64,000 nt of DNA, taken from positions 434,001 through 498,000 of the forward strand of contig NZ_SGWQ01000004.1 in NCBI RefSeq assembly GCF_004216555.1, read 5' to 3'. The notes beneath the pieces were generated by a model that did no database searches, had not been told where the DNA came from, and was given only the letters and a program-made list of their open reading frames with translations. Each line of letters starts with the position of its first letter. Position 1 is the stretch's first letter. Made by a program: the position numbers and the translations under genes. Origin of the DNA: Herbihabitans rhizosphaerae. GTDB taxonomy: Bacteria > Actinomycetota > Actinomycetes > Mycobacteriales > Pseudonocardiaceae. Below, piece after piece: positions 48,181 through 57,196 of the stretch.

Positions 48181-48738
48181 GTGCTGCCGATCGAGACCGC
48201 CCGGCTGACGCTTCGCGCGTTCGTCGAGGAGGACCTCAAGCCACTGTTCGACATCCAATGCCGCCCGGACGTCACCCGGTACCTGATGTGGGAGCCGCGG
48301 TCGCTGGACGAGGTGCGCGAGTCGCTTGCCGAGAAGATCACCAACCGGGCGCCGTCGCGGGACGGTGACGTGCTGAGCATCGCGGTGGTGCTCCGGGAGA
48401 CCGGCGAGCTGCTCGGCGACCTCACGCTGTTCTACCGGTCGCAGGAGAGCGCACAGGTCGAGATCGGCTTCGTGTTCCACCCGAGGTTCCAGGGCAAGGG
48501 GTACGCGACCGAGGCGTCGCGCGAACTGGTGCGCCTGGCGTTCGAGGAGTTCGGCGCGCATCGGGCGTTCGGCCGGGCGGACGCGCGCAACACCGCGTCG
48601 TGCCGGCTGATGGAGCGGCTCGGCTTGCGGCGCGAGGCGCACCTGCGCGAGAACGAGTACCTCAAGGGTGAGTGGACCGACGAGGTGGTCTACGCGATGC
48701 TCGCGTCGGAGTGGGTGGGCCGCACTACCGGGCAGTGA
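48181..48738 (+). CDS. GNAT family N-acetyltransferase, RimJ-like
   Basis: 185 residues, GTG start 28 bp after pyc. ETARLTLRAFVEEDLKPLFDIQ at the N-terminus and GFVFHPRFQGKGYATEASRELV followed by AHRAFGRADARNTASCRLMERLGL place it in the RimJ/RimL-like GNAT group that acetylates protein N-termini or small amines. Substrate unknown; possibly co-transcribed with pyc. Confidence 0.9.
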   Translation: MLPIETARLTLRAFVEEDLKPLFDIQCRPDVTRYLMWEPRSLDEVRESLAEKITNRAPSRDGDVLSIAVVLRETGELLGDLTLFYRSQESAQVEIGFVFHPRFQGKGYATEASRELVRLAFEEFGAHRAFGRADARNTASCRLMERLGLRREAHLRENEYLKGEWTDEVVYAMLASEWVGRTTGQ

Positions 48739-49119
48739 CCTCCCGGTCGCCGAATCGTTATCTTCCGGCCACGAACGAATCCATTCCATGGGATTCACAT
48801 TCATGTTTTCGCATGCCCGGATAACGCGTGCGGCTGTTCGGCTCGAATAGCCGCACACGCGGGTTTCGCCCGTTTACGCATCGACTTGCCGGATATCGAC
48901 CGGTCGTGTCTGAACTGGGCGTTTTGCCTGCGTGTGCGAGCGCGAACCGGTGATAACGGCGCGTACTCACGTCGGCTCGGCGCGTGATGGACGCTTCTCG
49001 TGAAGCGGGAGCTTCACTACTTTTGTCGGTACCGATCGCGCGCATACGGTATTTGTCTGAGTACGACACCGCCGCCGGGGCTATGGCGGCTGGTGCCCCC
49101 TGCACCGAAAGGAAATACC
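48739..49119. promoter_or_regulatory. Regulatory region of the subtilase gene
   Basis: This 381-bp gap is more AT-rich than its surroundings. It holds inverted repeats GAATCC-N8-GGATTC (near 48777), TGCGGCT-N13-AGCCGCA (near 48829; a possible terminator for the preceding gene) and GTGAAGC-GGGA-GCTTCAC (49000-49017). TTGTCG (49023-49028) and TACGGT (49045-49050) form a 16-bp-spaced promoter directly after the last repeat. No gene is seen. Confidence 0.55.
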
Positions 49120-50553
49120 GTGAAGCGAAAGGTTCTCGTGGCCGCCCTCTCGGCTGCCGCGGTCGCCGGTGGCGTCCTCTCCGTCGCCATTCCGGCATCC
49201 GCGGACCCCGCCGAGGCCGCGGCGCCCGCGAAGGGTGCTCGCTTGATCGTCGGCTACAAGGCGGCGACCCCCAAGTCGGCCGACGACAACGTCGCGTCCG
49301 CCGACGTGTCCACCCGCAGCACCGACACCGGCGCCAAGTTCTCGCGCCGCACCGGGACCGGCGCGGTCGTGGTGGACCTCGGCACCTCGGACCCGGCCAA
49401 GGTCGACGCCAGCATCAAGCGCTTCCAGGCCGACCCGGACGTGGAGTACGTCGAGGTCGACCGCCGGGTGCACCGGCAGGCCCTGGCGCCGGCGCAGAAG
49501 CCGGGCGAGAAGCCCAACGACACCGAGTACGGCCGGCAGTGGGACCTGTACGAGGAGAAGGCCGGCATGAACGTGCCGGGCGCGTGGGCCTCCACGACCG
49601 GCAAGGACGTCGTCGTCGCGGTGATCGACACCGGCTACGTGAAGCACTCCGAGCTGGAGTCCAAGATCGTCCCCGGCTACGACTTCATCTCCGACAAGGA
49701 GGTCGGCGTCGACGGTGACGGCCGCGACGCCGACCCGAGCGACCCCGGCGACTGGTACGCCGACGGCGAGTGCGGCGAGGAGAAGGGCGGCGACTCGTCC
49801 TGGCACGGCACGCACGTCGCGGGCACCATCGCGGCGGCGACCAACAACAAGGCGGGCATCGCGGGTATCGCCTACGACGCGAAGATCCAGCCGATCCGCG
49901 TGCTGGGCAAGTGCGGCGGCTCCGGTGCGGACATCGCCGACGCGATCACCTGGGCCTCCGGCGGCAAGGTGGGCAACGTGCCGGCCAACAAGACGCCGGC
50001 CAAGGTGATCAACCTGAGCCTCGGCGGCGCGGGCCGGTGCGACAACACCACGCAGCGCGCGATCAACGGCGCGGTGCAGCGCGGCACGACCGTCGTGGTC
50101 GCGGCCGGCAACTCCAACTCCGACGTGGCCAACTTCCACCCGGCCAACTGCGGCAACGTGGTCTCGGTGGCGGCCAGCAGCCGTGCGGGCGACCGGGCGT
50201 TCTACTCGAACTTCGGCAAGCTGATCGACCTGGCCGCGCCGGGTGGCGAGAACCGCAAGGCGACCGACCCGCCGGGCACCATCACCACTCCGGAGAACGG
50301 GATCTGGTCCACGCTGAACGACGGCGACAAGACCCCGGGCAAGGAGAACTACGAGCCGTACATGGGTACCAGCATGGCGGCGCCGCACATCGCGGGCCTC
50401 GCCGCGCTGATGTACGGCAAGAAGGCGGACATCACGCCGGCCCAGGTGGAGGAGGCGCTCAAGAAGAACGTGCGCCCGCTGCCCGGTCAGTGTGAGGGCG
50501 GTTGCGGCGCCGGCCTCGCCGACGCCACCAAGACCGTGGGTGCTGTGAAGTAG
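49120..50553 (+). CDS. Secreted subtilisin-like S8 serine protease
   Basis: 477 residues from GTG 49120 with AAAGGA upstream. Sec signal peptide (KRKVLVAALSAAAVAGGVLS to PASA), an inhibitor-type propeptide (about 35-125), then the protease with the triad Asp in VAVIDTGYV, His in SSWHGTHVAGT and Ser in MGTSMAAPHIAG; oxyanion Asn in AAGNSNSD. Four or more cysteines (ADGECGEE, GKCGGSG, PANCGN) suggest disulfides. Close to actinobacterial S8A extracellular proteases. A terminator follows, so it is monocistronic. Confidence 0.95.
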   Translation: MKRKVLVAALSAAAVAGGVLSVAIPASADPAEAAAPAKGARLIVGYKAATPKSADDNVASADVSTRSTDTGAKFSRRTGTGAVVVDLGTSDPAKVDASIKRFQADPDVEYVEVDRRVHRQALAPAQKPGEKPNDTEYGRQWDLYEEKAGMNVPGAWASTTGKDVVVAVIDTGYVKHSELESKIVPGYDFISDKEVGVDGDGRDADPSDPGDWYADGECGEEKGGDSSWHGTHVAGTIAAATNNKAGIAGIAYDAKIQPIRVLGKCGGSGADIADAITWASGGKVGNVPANKTPAKVINLSLGGAGRCDNTTQRAINGAVQRGTTVVVAAGNSNSDVANFHPANCGNVVSVAASSRAGDRAFYSNFGKLIDLAAPGGENRKATDPPGTITTPENGIWSTLNDGDKTPGKENYEPYMGTSMAAPHIAGLAALMYGKKADITPAQVEEALKKNVRPLPGQCEGGCGAGLADATKTVGAVK

Positions 50554-50570
50554 CAGGTACGACACAAGAA

Positions 50571-50600
50571 CGGGGTCCGGCACCAGCCGGGCCCCGTTTT
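50571..50600 (+). terminator. Rho-independent terminator after the subtilase
   Basis: CGGGGTCCGGC-ACCA-GCCGGGCCCCG (50571-50596; one G-U pair) followed by TTTT. Placed 18 bp after the stop. Confidence 0.85.
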
Positions 50601-50628
50601 CGTCACGATCTACGGCACACTGGGCGGC

Positions 50629-51450
50629 ATGATCGTGCACGCTGTTCCGCAACGCCGTGGCGCACTGGTGGACGCCGCGGCCGGCTTACCGGCCGGGTGT
50701 CGCGCGCTCGCGCGCCTCGCCGGCGAGGTGCTGGGTACCGGCGTCCATGAGATCCCGGTGTCCGATGTGGACAGTCCGCGCGACGGTGGGATCGCCAACC
50801 GCGACGCGCTGCTCGACACCCGCGCCGTGCACGCGGCCACACTTTCCGATGTGGACGAGCCGGTGCTGACCATCGGCGGCGACTGCTCGGTGGACCAGGT
50901 CCCGATCGTCCGCGCGCGCCGCGAACACGGGCCGGGGCTCGCGGTTGTGTGGTTCGACGCGCACGCGGACCTCAACACGCCGAAGTCCTCGCCGTCGGGG
51001 GCCTACCACGGCATGGTGCTGCGCTCGATCATCGGCGACGGCGACCCGGAGTTCACCGCCGATCCTGGGGTGGACCGTCTGCGTGTGGCGCTCGCCGGCA
51101 GCCGCAGCCTCGACCCGGCGGAGCGCGAACTGGCCGGCGCGAACAGGCCGATCCCGATCCTGGACCGGCACGAGGTGCCCGGTCTGGCCGAGCACCTCGG
51201 GCGCCGAGGCCCGCGTCAGGTGTACGTGCACATCGACCTCGACGTGCTCGACCCCGGCGAGTTCGGCGGCATGACCTACCCGGAGCCGGACGGCTGGAGC
51301 GTGTCCGACCTGGTGGACGCCGTGCGCGGTCTGAGTCCACAATGGACGGTCGTAGGCGCTGCGGTCACCGAGTGCGTCACCTCCGACGCCGCCGAGCTGC
51401 GCGTGCTCGCCCCACTACTCGAGGTGCTCGGCGAGGTGCTGCACCGGTGA
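50629..51450 (+). CDS. Arginase/agmatinase family protein
   Basis: 273 residues. The binuclear-metal motifs are GGDCS (position of GGDHS), WFDAHADLN and HIDLDVLDP. The first metal ligand His is replaced by Cys here. Length and layout fit ureohydrolases of the arginase family, but the Cys change and lack of arginine-pathway neighbours leave the substrate open (arginine, agmatine, guanidino compound or formimidoyl-type). It overlaps the next gene by 4 bp. Confidence 0.85.
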   Translation: MIVHAVPQRRGALVDAAAGLPAGCRALARLAGEVLGTGVHEIPVSDVDSPRDGGIANRDALLDTRAVHAATLSDVDEPVLTIGGDCSVDQVPIVRARREHGPGLAVVWFDAHADLNTPKSSPSGAYHGMVLRSIIGDGDPEFTADPGVDRLRVALAGSRSLDPAERELAGANRPIPILDRHEVPGLAEHLGRRGPRQVYVHIDLDVLDPGEFGGMTYPEPDGWSVSDLVDAVRGLSPQWTVVGAAVTECVTSDAAELRVLAPLLEVLGEVLHR

Positions 51451-52988
51451 CCGCCGAGCGCGGGGCGCGTCCGCTCGGCTCCCGGCTGCTCGGCCGGCGT
51501 GTCGAGTCCGGTGCCCGGCTGCGCGCGCGAGTGCAGACGCTGCTGACCCTGTCACTGCTGATCGCCAACCTGGTCGGCGCGGTGATCGCCATCGTGCTGC
51601 TCGCGTGGGTGCTGCCTGGGCCCAGCATCGTCGCCGCGTACGGCTGGGCGTTGATGCTCGGCGGCCCGCTCGCCTACGTCGCGGTCGCCACGCTGGTCGG
51701 CCTGGTGTGGATCACCCGGCGCGCGTTCTCCGCGCTGCACTGGGCCAGGGAGGAACGCGAGCCGCAGCCGCACGAACAGCGCGCGACGCTGCGGCTGCCG
51801 TTCCGGCTCACCGTCATGCAGGTCGCCCTGTGGGTGGCCGCCGTCCTGCTGTTCGGCGGAGCGGCGTTGGTGGCCGACCCGGACGTGGCACCCAAGATCA
51901 TCGTCACGACCGCGATCACCGGGTTCGTGGTCGCCGCGAACTGCTACCTGCTCAGCGAGCTGTTCCTGCGGCCGTACGCGGCGCTCGCGCTGTCCGGTGA
52001 GTCGCCGGACGGGCGGCGGCGCAGCGGCGTCACCGTGCGGATCATGCTGACCTGGGCGCTCGGCGCCTGTGCGCCGGTGATCGGGCTGATGCTCGGCGCG
52101 GTGCTGGTGTGGACGCGCGGCGGTGTCACGCCGGTGCAGTTGTCGGTCACGATCCTGGTGGTCGGCGTGGTGATCCTGGCGTTCGGCTCGCTGCTGATGT
52201 TTCTCGTCGCGAGTGCGGTCGTGGCGCCGGTGCGCGCGGTGCGGCAGGCGATGGCCCGGGTGGCCCGTGGTGACCTGGACACCGAGGTGGTGGTGTTCGA
52301 CGGCACCGAGCTCGGCCAGCTCCAGGCCGGGTTCAACCAGATGGCCGCCGGTCTTCGCGAGCGCGAGCGGATCAGGGACCTGTTCGGCCGGCACGTCGGG
52401 CAGGCGGTCGCGCGCTCGGCGTTGTCCCGCGAGGTGGAGATGGGCGGCGAGGAACGGGACGTCGCGGTGCTGTTCGTCGACGTCGTCGGCTCCACCACGA
52501 TGGCCGCCACGCTGCCGCCGACCGACGTCGTGACACTGCTGAACCGGTTCTTCACGGTCGTCGTGGACGAGGTCGACCGGCACGACGGGCTGATCAACAA
52601 GTTCGAGGGCGACGCGGCACTGGCGATCTTCGGCGCGCCACACGAGCTGGACGACAACGCGGGCGCGGCACTCGCGGCCGCACGGGCGATGGCCACTCGG
52701 CTGCGCGCCGAGGTGCCGGAGTGTCAGGCCGGGATCGGCGTCGCGGCCGGGCGCGCGGTCGCCGGCAACATCGGCGACGAGAAGCGGTTCGAGTACACGG
52801 TGATCGGTGACCCGGTGAACGAGGCCGCGCGGCTCACCGAACTGGCGAAGTCCGTGCCGGGCATGCTCGTCGCGTCGATGCGCGCGGTGTCGCTGGCCGG
52901 CGAGGAGGAGGCGAGCCGGTGGCGCGCGGGGGACGAGATCACCCTGCGCGGCCGCACTGCTCCGACCCTGCTGGCGACGCCGGTGTAG
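51447..52988 (+). CDS. Membrane adenylate cyclase, class III with HAMP
   Basis: 513 residues, GTG start overlapping the previous stop (GTGA). About six transmembrane helices occupy residues 25-270 (LLTLSLLIANLVGAVIAIVLL and later segments), then a HAMP-like linker (APVRAVRQAMARVARGDLDTE) and a class III cyclase domain: FVDVVGSTTMA (metal Asp), INKFEGDAALAIFG (Lys and second Asp) and VIGDPVNEAARL (Asp selecting adenine, transition-state Asn). Resembles the mycobacterial Rv1318c-Rv1320c/Rv3645 type. Makes cAMP at the membrane. Confidence 0.92.
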   Translation: MTAERGARPLGSRLLGRRVESGARLRARVQTLLTLSLLIANLVGAVIAIVLLAWVLPGPSIVAAYGWALMLGGPLAYVAVATLVGLVWITRRAFSALHWAREEREPQPHEQRATLRLPFRLTVMQVALWVAAVLLFGGAALVADPDVAPKIIVTTAITGFVVAANCYLLSELFLRPYAALALSGESPDGRRRSGVTVRIMLTWALGACAPVIGLMLGAVLVWTRGGVTPVQLSVTILVVGVVILAFGSLLMFLVASAVVAPVRAVRQAMARVARGDLDTEVVVFDGTELGQLQAGFNQMAAGLRERERIRDLFGRHVGQAVARSALSREVEMGGEERDVAVLFVDVVGSTTMAATLPPTDVVTLLNRFFTVVVDEVDRHDGLINKFEGDAALAIFGAPHELDDNAGAALAAARAMATRLRAEVPECQAGIGVAAGRAVAGNIGDEKRFEYTVIGDPVNEAARLTELAKSVPGMLVASMRAVSLAGEEEASRWRAGDEITLRGRTAPTLLATPV

Positions 52989-53097
52989 TGCCCGGCGTCC
53001 ACCACGGCGGCCAGCAGGCGCCGCGCGGCCGTCAGGGGTTGGCCGGGTTCCTGTCGCCGGCGCCCGGCGAAATGGAAGGAATTCGTGCCAGTTCCGT

Positions 53098-55218
53098 TCA
53101 GGTAGGCCAGTTCGCGTCACGCGCGAGCACGGTCAGCCGCTGGGTCGCCCGGGTGAGCGCCACGTACAGCACGCGCGGCCCGGTGGTCGACTCGGCGATG
53201 AGCGAGTCCGGGTCGACCAGCACCACGCCGTCGTACTCCAAACCCTTGGCGGACAAGCCGTCCAGCACGTGCAGCCGGTCCCCGTAGTCGTTCCCGTCGA
53301 ACCCGGCGAGCCAGTCGCGCACGGTGTCGATCCGGTCCAGCGACGCGATCACACCGACGGTCCCGTCCACGTCGTTCAGCATCTCCCGCACGGCGTCCAC
53401 AGTGGACGATCGAGGGTCCACTGTGGACAGTTGGCCGACGCGCGGGGTGACCTCGGTACGCCGCACCGCCTCCGGCAGCTCGTCCGGCCTGGCGACATCG
53501 GCGACCACCCGCGCGGCCAACTCGAAGATCTCCGCCGAGTTGCGGTAGTTCGTGCGCAGGGTGAACCGGCGGTGCGTGCTGCGAGCGCCCAGCGCGGAGG
53601 TACGTGCCCGGTCGGCCTCGTCGGTGTCCGGCCACGAACTCTGCACCGGGTCGCCGACCACCGTCCAGCTCGCGTACTTGCCCCGGCGGCCCACCATCCG
53701 CCACTGCATGGGGGAGAGGTCCTGCGACTCGTCCACCACGATGTGCGAGTACTCGTCGTAGTTGTCCGGCCGGCGCGGTCCGGAGCCGCGCTCGTACTCC
53801 GCGTCCGGCGCGCGCCGCCTGCGCTTGGGCGGCGGGCCGATCAGCACCCGCAGCTCGTCCAGCAGCGCGACGTCCGACGTGGACGGTCCGGCGGCCGGGT
53901 CGGCCCACGACTCGGCGAGCCGCCGCCGCTCCTCCGGCGAGAACAGCCGCCCGGCCGCGTGGCGGAGCGTGGCGTCGTGGGACAGCCAGCTCAACACCTC
54001 CGAGGGGCTCAACACCGGCCACCAGACGACCACGAACCGGTGGAAGTCCAGCCGCTCGCCGAGGTCCTGGAGCAGCTCCTTGCGGGTCGTGAAGAAGCCG
54101 GGCACCTCGTCGGCGAGGAACGCCTCCGCCTTGCGCCACAACGCTTCCAGCAACGCCTCGGCGGCGTCCACCCGGGACCGGTTGGGCGGCCGGCCGGTGG
54201 CGTGCAACGACTTGCGCACGGCGGCCAGATCGGCCGCGTCGAGCCGCAGCACCTGTCCCTTGTAGACGATCCGCAGCTGTTCCGGCGCGTCCGGCGGAGT
54301 GTCCCGGATGACCCGCTTGAGCAGTCGCCGCATGCGCAGCGAACCCTTGATCGCCGCCGTCTCCGGCGGATCGACGCGGGTCGCCTTCACGCCGTCGAGC
54401 ACCTCGCCGAGCGCGCGCAGTTCCACGGTGTCCTCGCCCATGGACGGCAGCACGCGGGAGATGTAGGAGGTGAACGCCGTCGACGGTCCGACCACGAGCA
54501 CGCCGGCGCCGCCGAGCCTGCGGCGCTCGGAGTACAGCAGGTAGGCCACGCGGTGCAGCGCGACGGCGGTCTTGCCGGTGCCAGGGCCGCCGGTGATCTC
54601 GGTGACGCCCCGCCACGGCGCGCGGATCACCTCGTCCTGTTCCTTCTGGATGGTGGCCACGATGTCGCGCATCGTCGCGCCGCGCGCCCGGTTCAGCGAC
54701 GCCATCAGCGCGCCCTCGCCGACCACCCGCATGTCCGCCGGCTGCAGGTCCGGCTGCAACAGGTCGTCGTCGATGGCCACGACCTGCTGGCCGGTGGAGC
54801 GGATCACCCTGCGGCGCACCACGTCCTCGGGCTGCTCGGCGGTCGCCCGGTAGAACGCGCCGGCCGCCGGTGCGCGCCAGTCGGTCACCAGGTTGTCGAA
54901 CTCGGCGTCGCGCACGCCGAGCCGGCCGACGTACATGCGCTCACCGTCGGTGAGGTCGAGGCGGCCGAACACCAACCCCTCGTGCTCGCTCTCCAGGGTC
55001 TGCAGGATCCGGTTGGCGTAGCCGACCATGACGTCGCGCTCGTAGAGCATCGCCGCCTGCTCGAACACCGCCTCGTTGCGGGCACCGTGGGACAGGCGGT
55101 CACCCCGGTCCCGCATGGCTGCCGCCTCGGCGCGCAGTTCGTCCACGCGCGTGTAAACACGATCGACGTGCCGCTGTTCGACGGCGATCTCGTCGGTGTG
55201 CACGGAGTTGTCCGTCAC
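53098..55218 (-). CDS. HelD-like RNA polymerase-associated ATPase
   Basis: 706 residues from GTG 55218 (GAGG upstream). A long N-terminal helical hairpin (VDRVYTRVDELRAEAAAMRDRG) is followed by a split UvrD-like ATPase: Walker A ITGGPGTGKTAVALHRVAYLL, Walker B HIVVDESQDLSPMQWRM, GDPVQSSW, and VLYVALTRATQRL motif VI. There is no full helicase duplex-separation signature. This is the HelD family, which binds RNA polymerase and releases stalled complexes; class II members (HelR) give rifampicin tolerance. No rifamycin-associated promoter repeat is visible upstream. Two 13-bp palindromes lie at 53395-53428. Confidence 0.82.
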   Translation of the reverse strand: MTDNSVHTDEIAVEQRHVDRVYTRVDELRAEAAAMRDRGDRLSHGARNEAVFEQAAMLYERDVMVGYANRILQTLESEHEGLVFGRLDLTDGERMYVGRLGVRDAEFDNLVTDWRAPAAGAFYRATAEQPEDVVRRRVIRSTGQQVVAIDDDLLQPDLQPADMRVVGEGALMASLNRARGATMRDIVATIQKEQDEVIRAPWRGVTEITGGPGTGKTAVALHRVAYLLYSERRRLGGAGVLVVGPSTAFTSYISRVLPSMGEDTVELRALGEVLDGVKATRVDPPETAAIKGSLRMRRLLKRVIRDTPPDAPEQLRIVYKGQVLRLDAADLAAVRKSLHATGRPPNRSRVDAAEALLEALWRKAEAFLADEVPGFFTTRKELLQDLGERLDFHRFVVVWWPVLSPSEVLSWLSHDATLRHAAGRLFSPEERRRLAESWADPAAGPSTSDVALLDELRVLIGPPPKRRRRAPDAEYERGSGPRRPDNYDEYSHIVVDESQDLSPMQWRMVGRRGKYASWTVVGDPVQSSWPDTDEADRARTSALGARSTHRRFTLRTNYRNSAEIFELAARVVADVARPDELPEAVRRTEVTPRVGQLSTVDPRSSTVDAVREMLNDVDGTVGVIASLDRIDTVRDWLAGFDGNDYGDRLHVLDGLSAKGLEYDGVVLVDPDSLIAESTTGPRVLYVALTRATQRLTVLARDANWPT
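53395..53428. repeat. Two copies of the 13-bp palindrome GTCCACWGTGGAC
   Basis: Exact copies at 53395-53407 and 53416-53428, 8 bp apart, inside the HelD-like gene. Other exact copies in the window start at 636, 11109, 12838, 32902, 35783, 36161, 40522 and 61978. In genes they are always read Ser-Thr-Val-Asp with ACT or ACA for Thr, codons that are otherwise rare here. One-base variants, e.g. 9378, and relatives with a different central triplet are also frequent. Confidence 0.8.
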
Positions 55219-55332
55219 GCGTCCTCTTTCGGGCCTTCCGATACGCACGAAGAAGATGACGGTACTTGACCTGGCGTGCGCTCCAGCGTGCAGGATCACC
55301 GATCACAACGGTAGATCACCGAGAGGATTCAG

Positions 55333-56043
55333 TTGACTGACGCATCGCATCCGGCGGCTCCGGTCACGCTCGTCACCGGCGGCAGTACGGGTATCGGAGC
55401 CGCGACCGTCAAGAGGCTGGTCGCCGCCGGGCACCGGGTGGCCTACACCGGCCGGAACCGGGAGCGGCTCGCCGTCGCGGCCGGCGAGATCGGCCGGGCG
55501 GACCTGACGCTGCCGATCATCGCCGACGCGGGAGAGTACGACGCCGTCCAGGCGGCGGTCACCGAGACCGTCGACCGGTTCGGCCGGTTGGACCACGTCG
55601 TCGCCAACGCGGGGTTCGCCGTGTTCGACGGCCTCGCCGACGCGGACCCGCTGGCACTCAAGGACATGGTGCTGACCAACGTGCTCGGCCCGGCGCTGCT
55701 GATCAAGGCCGCGCTGCCCGCCCTCAAGGAGAACCGCGGACGCGTCGTGCTCGTCGGCAGCGTGGCCGGCTTCAAGAACTCGCCCGGCAACTTCTACGGC
55801 GTGACCAAGTGGGCGGTGACCGCACTGGCCGAGAACACCCGCATGCAGCTCACCGAGCACGGCGTCGGCGTCACGCTCATCGCTCCCGGCCGGGTGGACA
55901 CCCCGTTCTGGTCCGAAGGTGCGCCCGACGGTCAGATGTTGACCGCCGACCACATCGCCGACGCCATCGCGTGGGCCATCGGCCAACCCGACGGCGTCGA
56001 CATCAACACGGTCGTCGTCCGCCCCTTCGGCCAGGCGGTCTGA
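55333..56043 (+). CDS. Short-chain dehydrogenase/reductase
   Basis: 236 residues from a TTG start with GAGAGGA upstream. Classical SDR: cofactor motif VTGGSTGIGAAT, NAGFAVF, catalytic Ser in VLVGSVAG and Y-x3-K in YGVTKWA. NAD(P)H-dependent oxidoreductase of unknown substrate. Divergent from the HelD-like gene; rsmD follows after 23 bp. Confidence 0.9.
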   Translation: MTDASHPAAPVTLVTGGSTGIGAATVKRLVAAGHRVAYTGRNRERLAVAAGEIGRADLTLPIIADAGEYDAVQAAVTETVDRFGRLDHVVANAGFAVFDGLADADPLALKDMVLTNVLGPALLIKAALPALKENRGRVVLVGSVAGFKNSPGNFYGVTKWAVTALAENTRMQLTEHGVGVTLIAPGRVDTPFWSEGAPDGQMLTADHIADAIAWAIGQPDGVDINTVVVRPFGQAV

Positions 56044-56066
56044 CCACCGCCCGGAATACTGTCGGG

Positions 56067-56645
56067 GTGACACGGATCGTGGCGGGCCTGGCCGGCGGGC
56101 GCAGGCTGGACGTGCCGCCGGGCGGTGGCACCCGGCCGACGTCCGACCGGGTGCGCGAGGCGCTGTTCAGCGCGATCGAGGCGGCCGTGGACCTGGACGG
56201 CGCCCGGGTGCTGGATCTGTACGCCGGCTCGGGCGCGCTCGGACTGGAGGCGCTGTCCCGCGGTGCCGCGACCGCGACGTTCGTGGAGTCCAACGCGCGG
56301 GCGGTGACAGTCCTGCGGCGCAACGTCTCCGCGCTGGGGTTCGACATGCTGGGATCCGACGCCGAGGTGATCACCGGCAAGGTGGAGACCGTGCTGGGCC
56401 GTCCCGCCGAGACGTCCTACGACCTGGTGCTCGCCGACCCGCCGTACGCCGTGGCCGACGACGCGCTCGCCGCGGTGCTGACCCTGTTGTCCCGCAACGG
56501 GTGGACGGTGGACGGCACGCTGGTCGTGGTCGAGCGGGACCGCCGGTCCGGAGCGCCCGAGTGGCCGGTGCCGCTGCGGCCGTCGCGCACCCGCCGCTAC
56601 GGCGACACCGAGCTGCACTGGGCCGAGCACCTCACCGAAGAGTGA
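56067..56645 (+). CDS. rsmD: 16S rRNA (guanine966-N2)-methyltransferase
   Basis: 192 residues from GTG 56067. TRIVAGLAGGRRLDVP at the start, RPTSDRVREALFSAIE, SAM-binding VLDLYAGSGALGLEALSRGA and the catalytic ADPPY (VLADPPYAVADDALAAVL) identify RsmD. It methylates G966 of 16S rRNA during 30S assembly. coaD follows after 53 bp; the pair is conserved in most bacteria. Confidence 0.96.
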   Translation: MTRIVAGLAGGRRLDVPPGGGTRPTSDRVREALFSAIEAAVDLDGARVLDLYAGSGALGLEALSRGAATATFVESNARAVTVLRRNVSALGFDMLGSDAEVITGKVETVLGRPAETSYDLVLADPPYAVADDALAAVLTLLSRNGWTVDGTLVVVERDRRSGAPEWPVPLRPSRTRRYGDTELHWAEHLTEE

Positions 56646-56698
56646 GCGGGGCCACGGAAGGTCGGACGACCCGTTCTGTCCTGATAGCGTCCGGCTCC

Positions 56699-57196
56699 AT
56701 GAGGCGCGCGGTGTGTCCAGGCTCCTACGATCCGCCGACAAACGGCCACGTGGACATCATCGAGAGAGCCGCCGGCCTGTTCGACGAGGTCGTCGTCGCG
56801 GTGATGATCAACAAGAGCAAGCGCGGCCTGTTCGTGGTGGACGAGCGGCTGGAGATGCTCGCCGAGATCACCTCGCACCTGCCCAACGTGCGCGTCGACT
56901 CGTGGCACGGCCTTCTCGTGCAGTACTGCCAGAAGCACGAGATCCAGGCGATCGTGAAGGGCCTGCGCGCGATCAGCGACTTCGACTACGAGTTGCAGAT
57001 GGCGCAGATGAACAACCAGCTCACCGGCGTGGAGACACTGTTCATGCCGACCAGCCCGGTGAACAGCTTCCTGTCCAGCTCGCTGGTCAAGGAGGTGGCG
57101 ACCTACGGCGGCGACGTGGCGCACCTGCTGCCGCCGGTGGTGTACACCAGGCTGGTCAAGCGCCTCGCGGAGAGCGGCGCCGGAAAGCCGTCATGA
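56699..57196 (+). CDS. coaD: Phosphopantetheine adenylyltransferase
   Basis: 165 residues. The nucleotidyltransferase signature GSYDPPTNGHVDII (TxGH replaced by TNGH as usual in CoaD) and NSFLSSSLVKEVATYGGDV confirm it; the middle VKGLRAISDFDYELQMAQMN is diagnostic. It makes dephospho-CoA from 4'-phosphopantetheine. It is convergent with the next gene and overlaps its end by 6 bp. Confidence 0.97.
   Translation: MRRAVCPGSYDPPTNGHVDIIERAAGLFDEVVVAVMINKSKRGLFVVDERLEMLAEITSHLPNVRVDSWHGLLVQYCQKHEIQAIVKGLRAISDFDYELQMAQMNNQLTGVETLFMPTSPVNSFLSSSLVKEVATYGGDVAHLLPPVVYTRLVKRLAESGAGKPS

Noticed and set aside
44577-48425. Antisense reading frame of more than 1200 codons opposite pyruvate carboxylase
   Set aside because: It mirrors the GC-rich third-position pattern of the plus-strand gene, has Arg/His/Val-rich low-complexity composition and no motif.
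55219-55332. Rifamycin-associated promoter element upstream of the HelD-like gene
   Set aside because: The expected palindromic element of HelR-type genes was not found in this gap.
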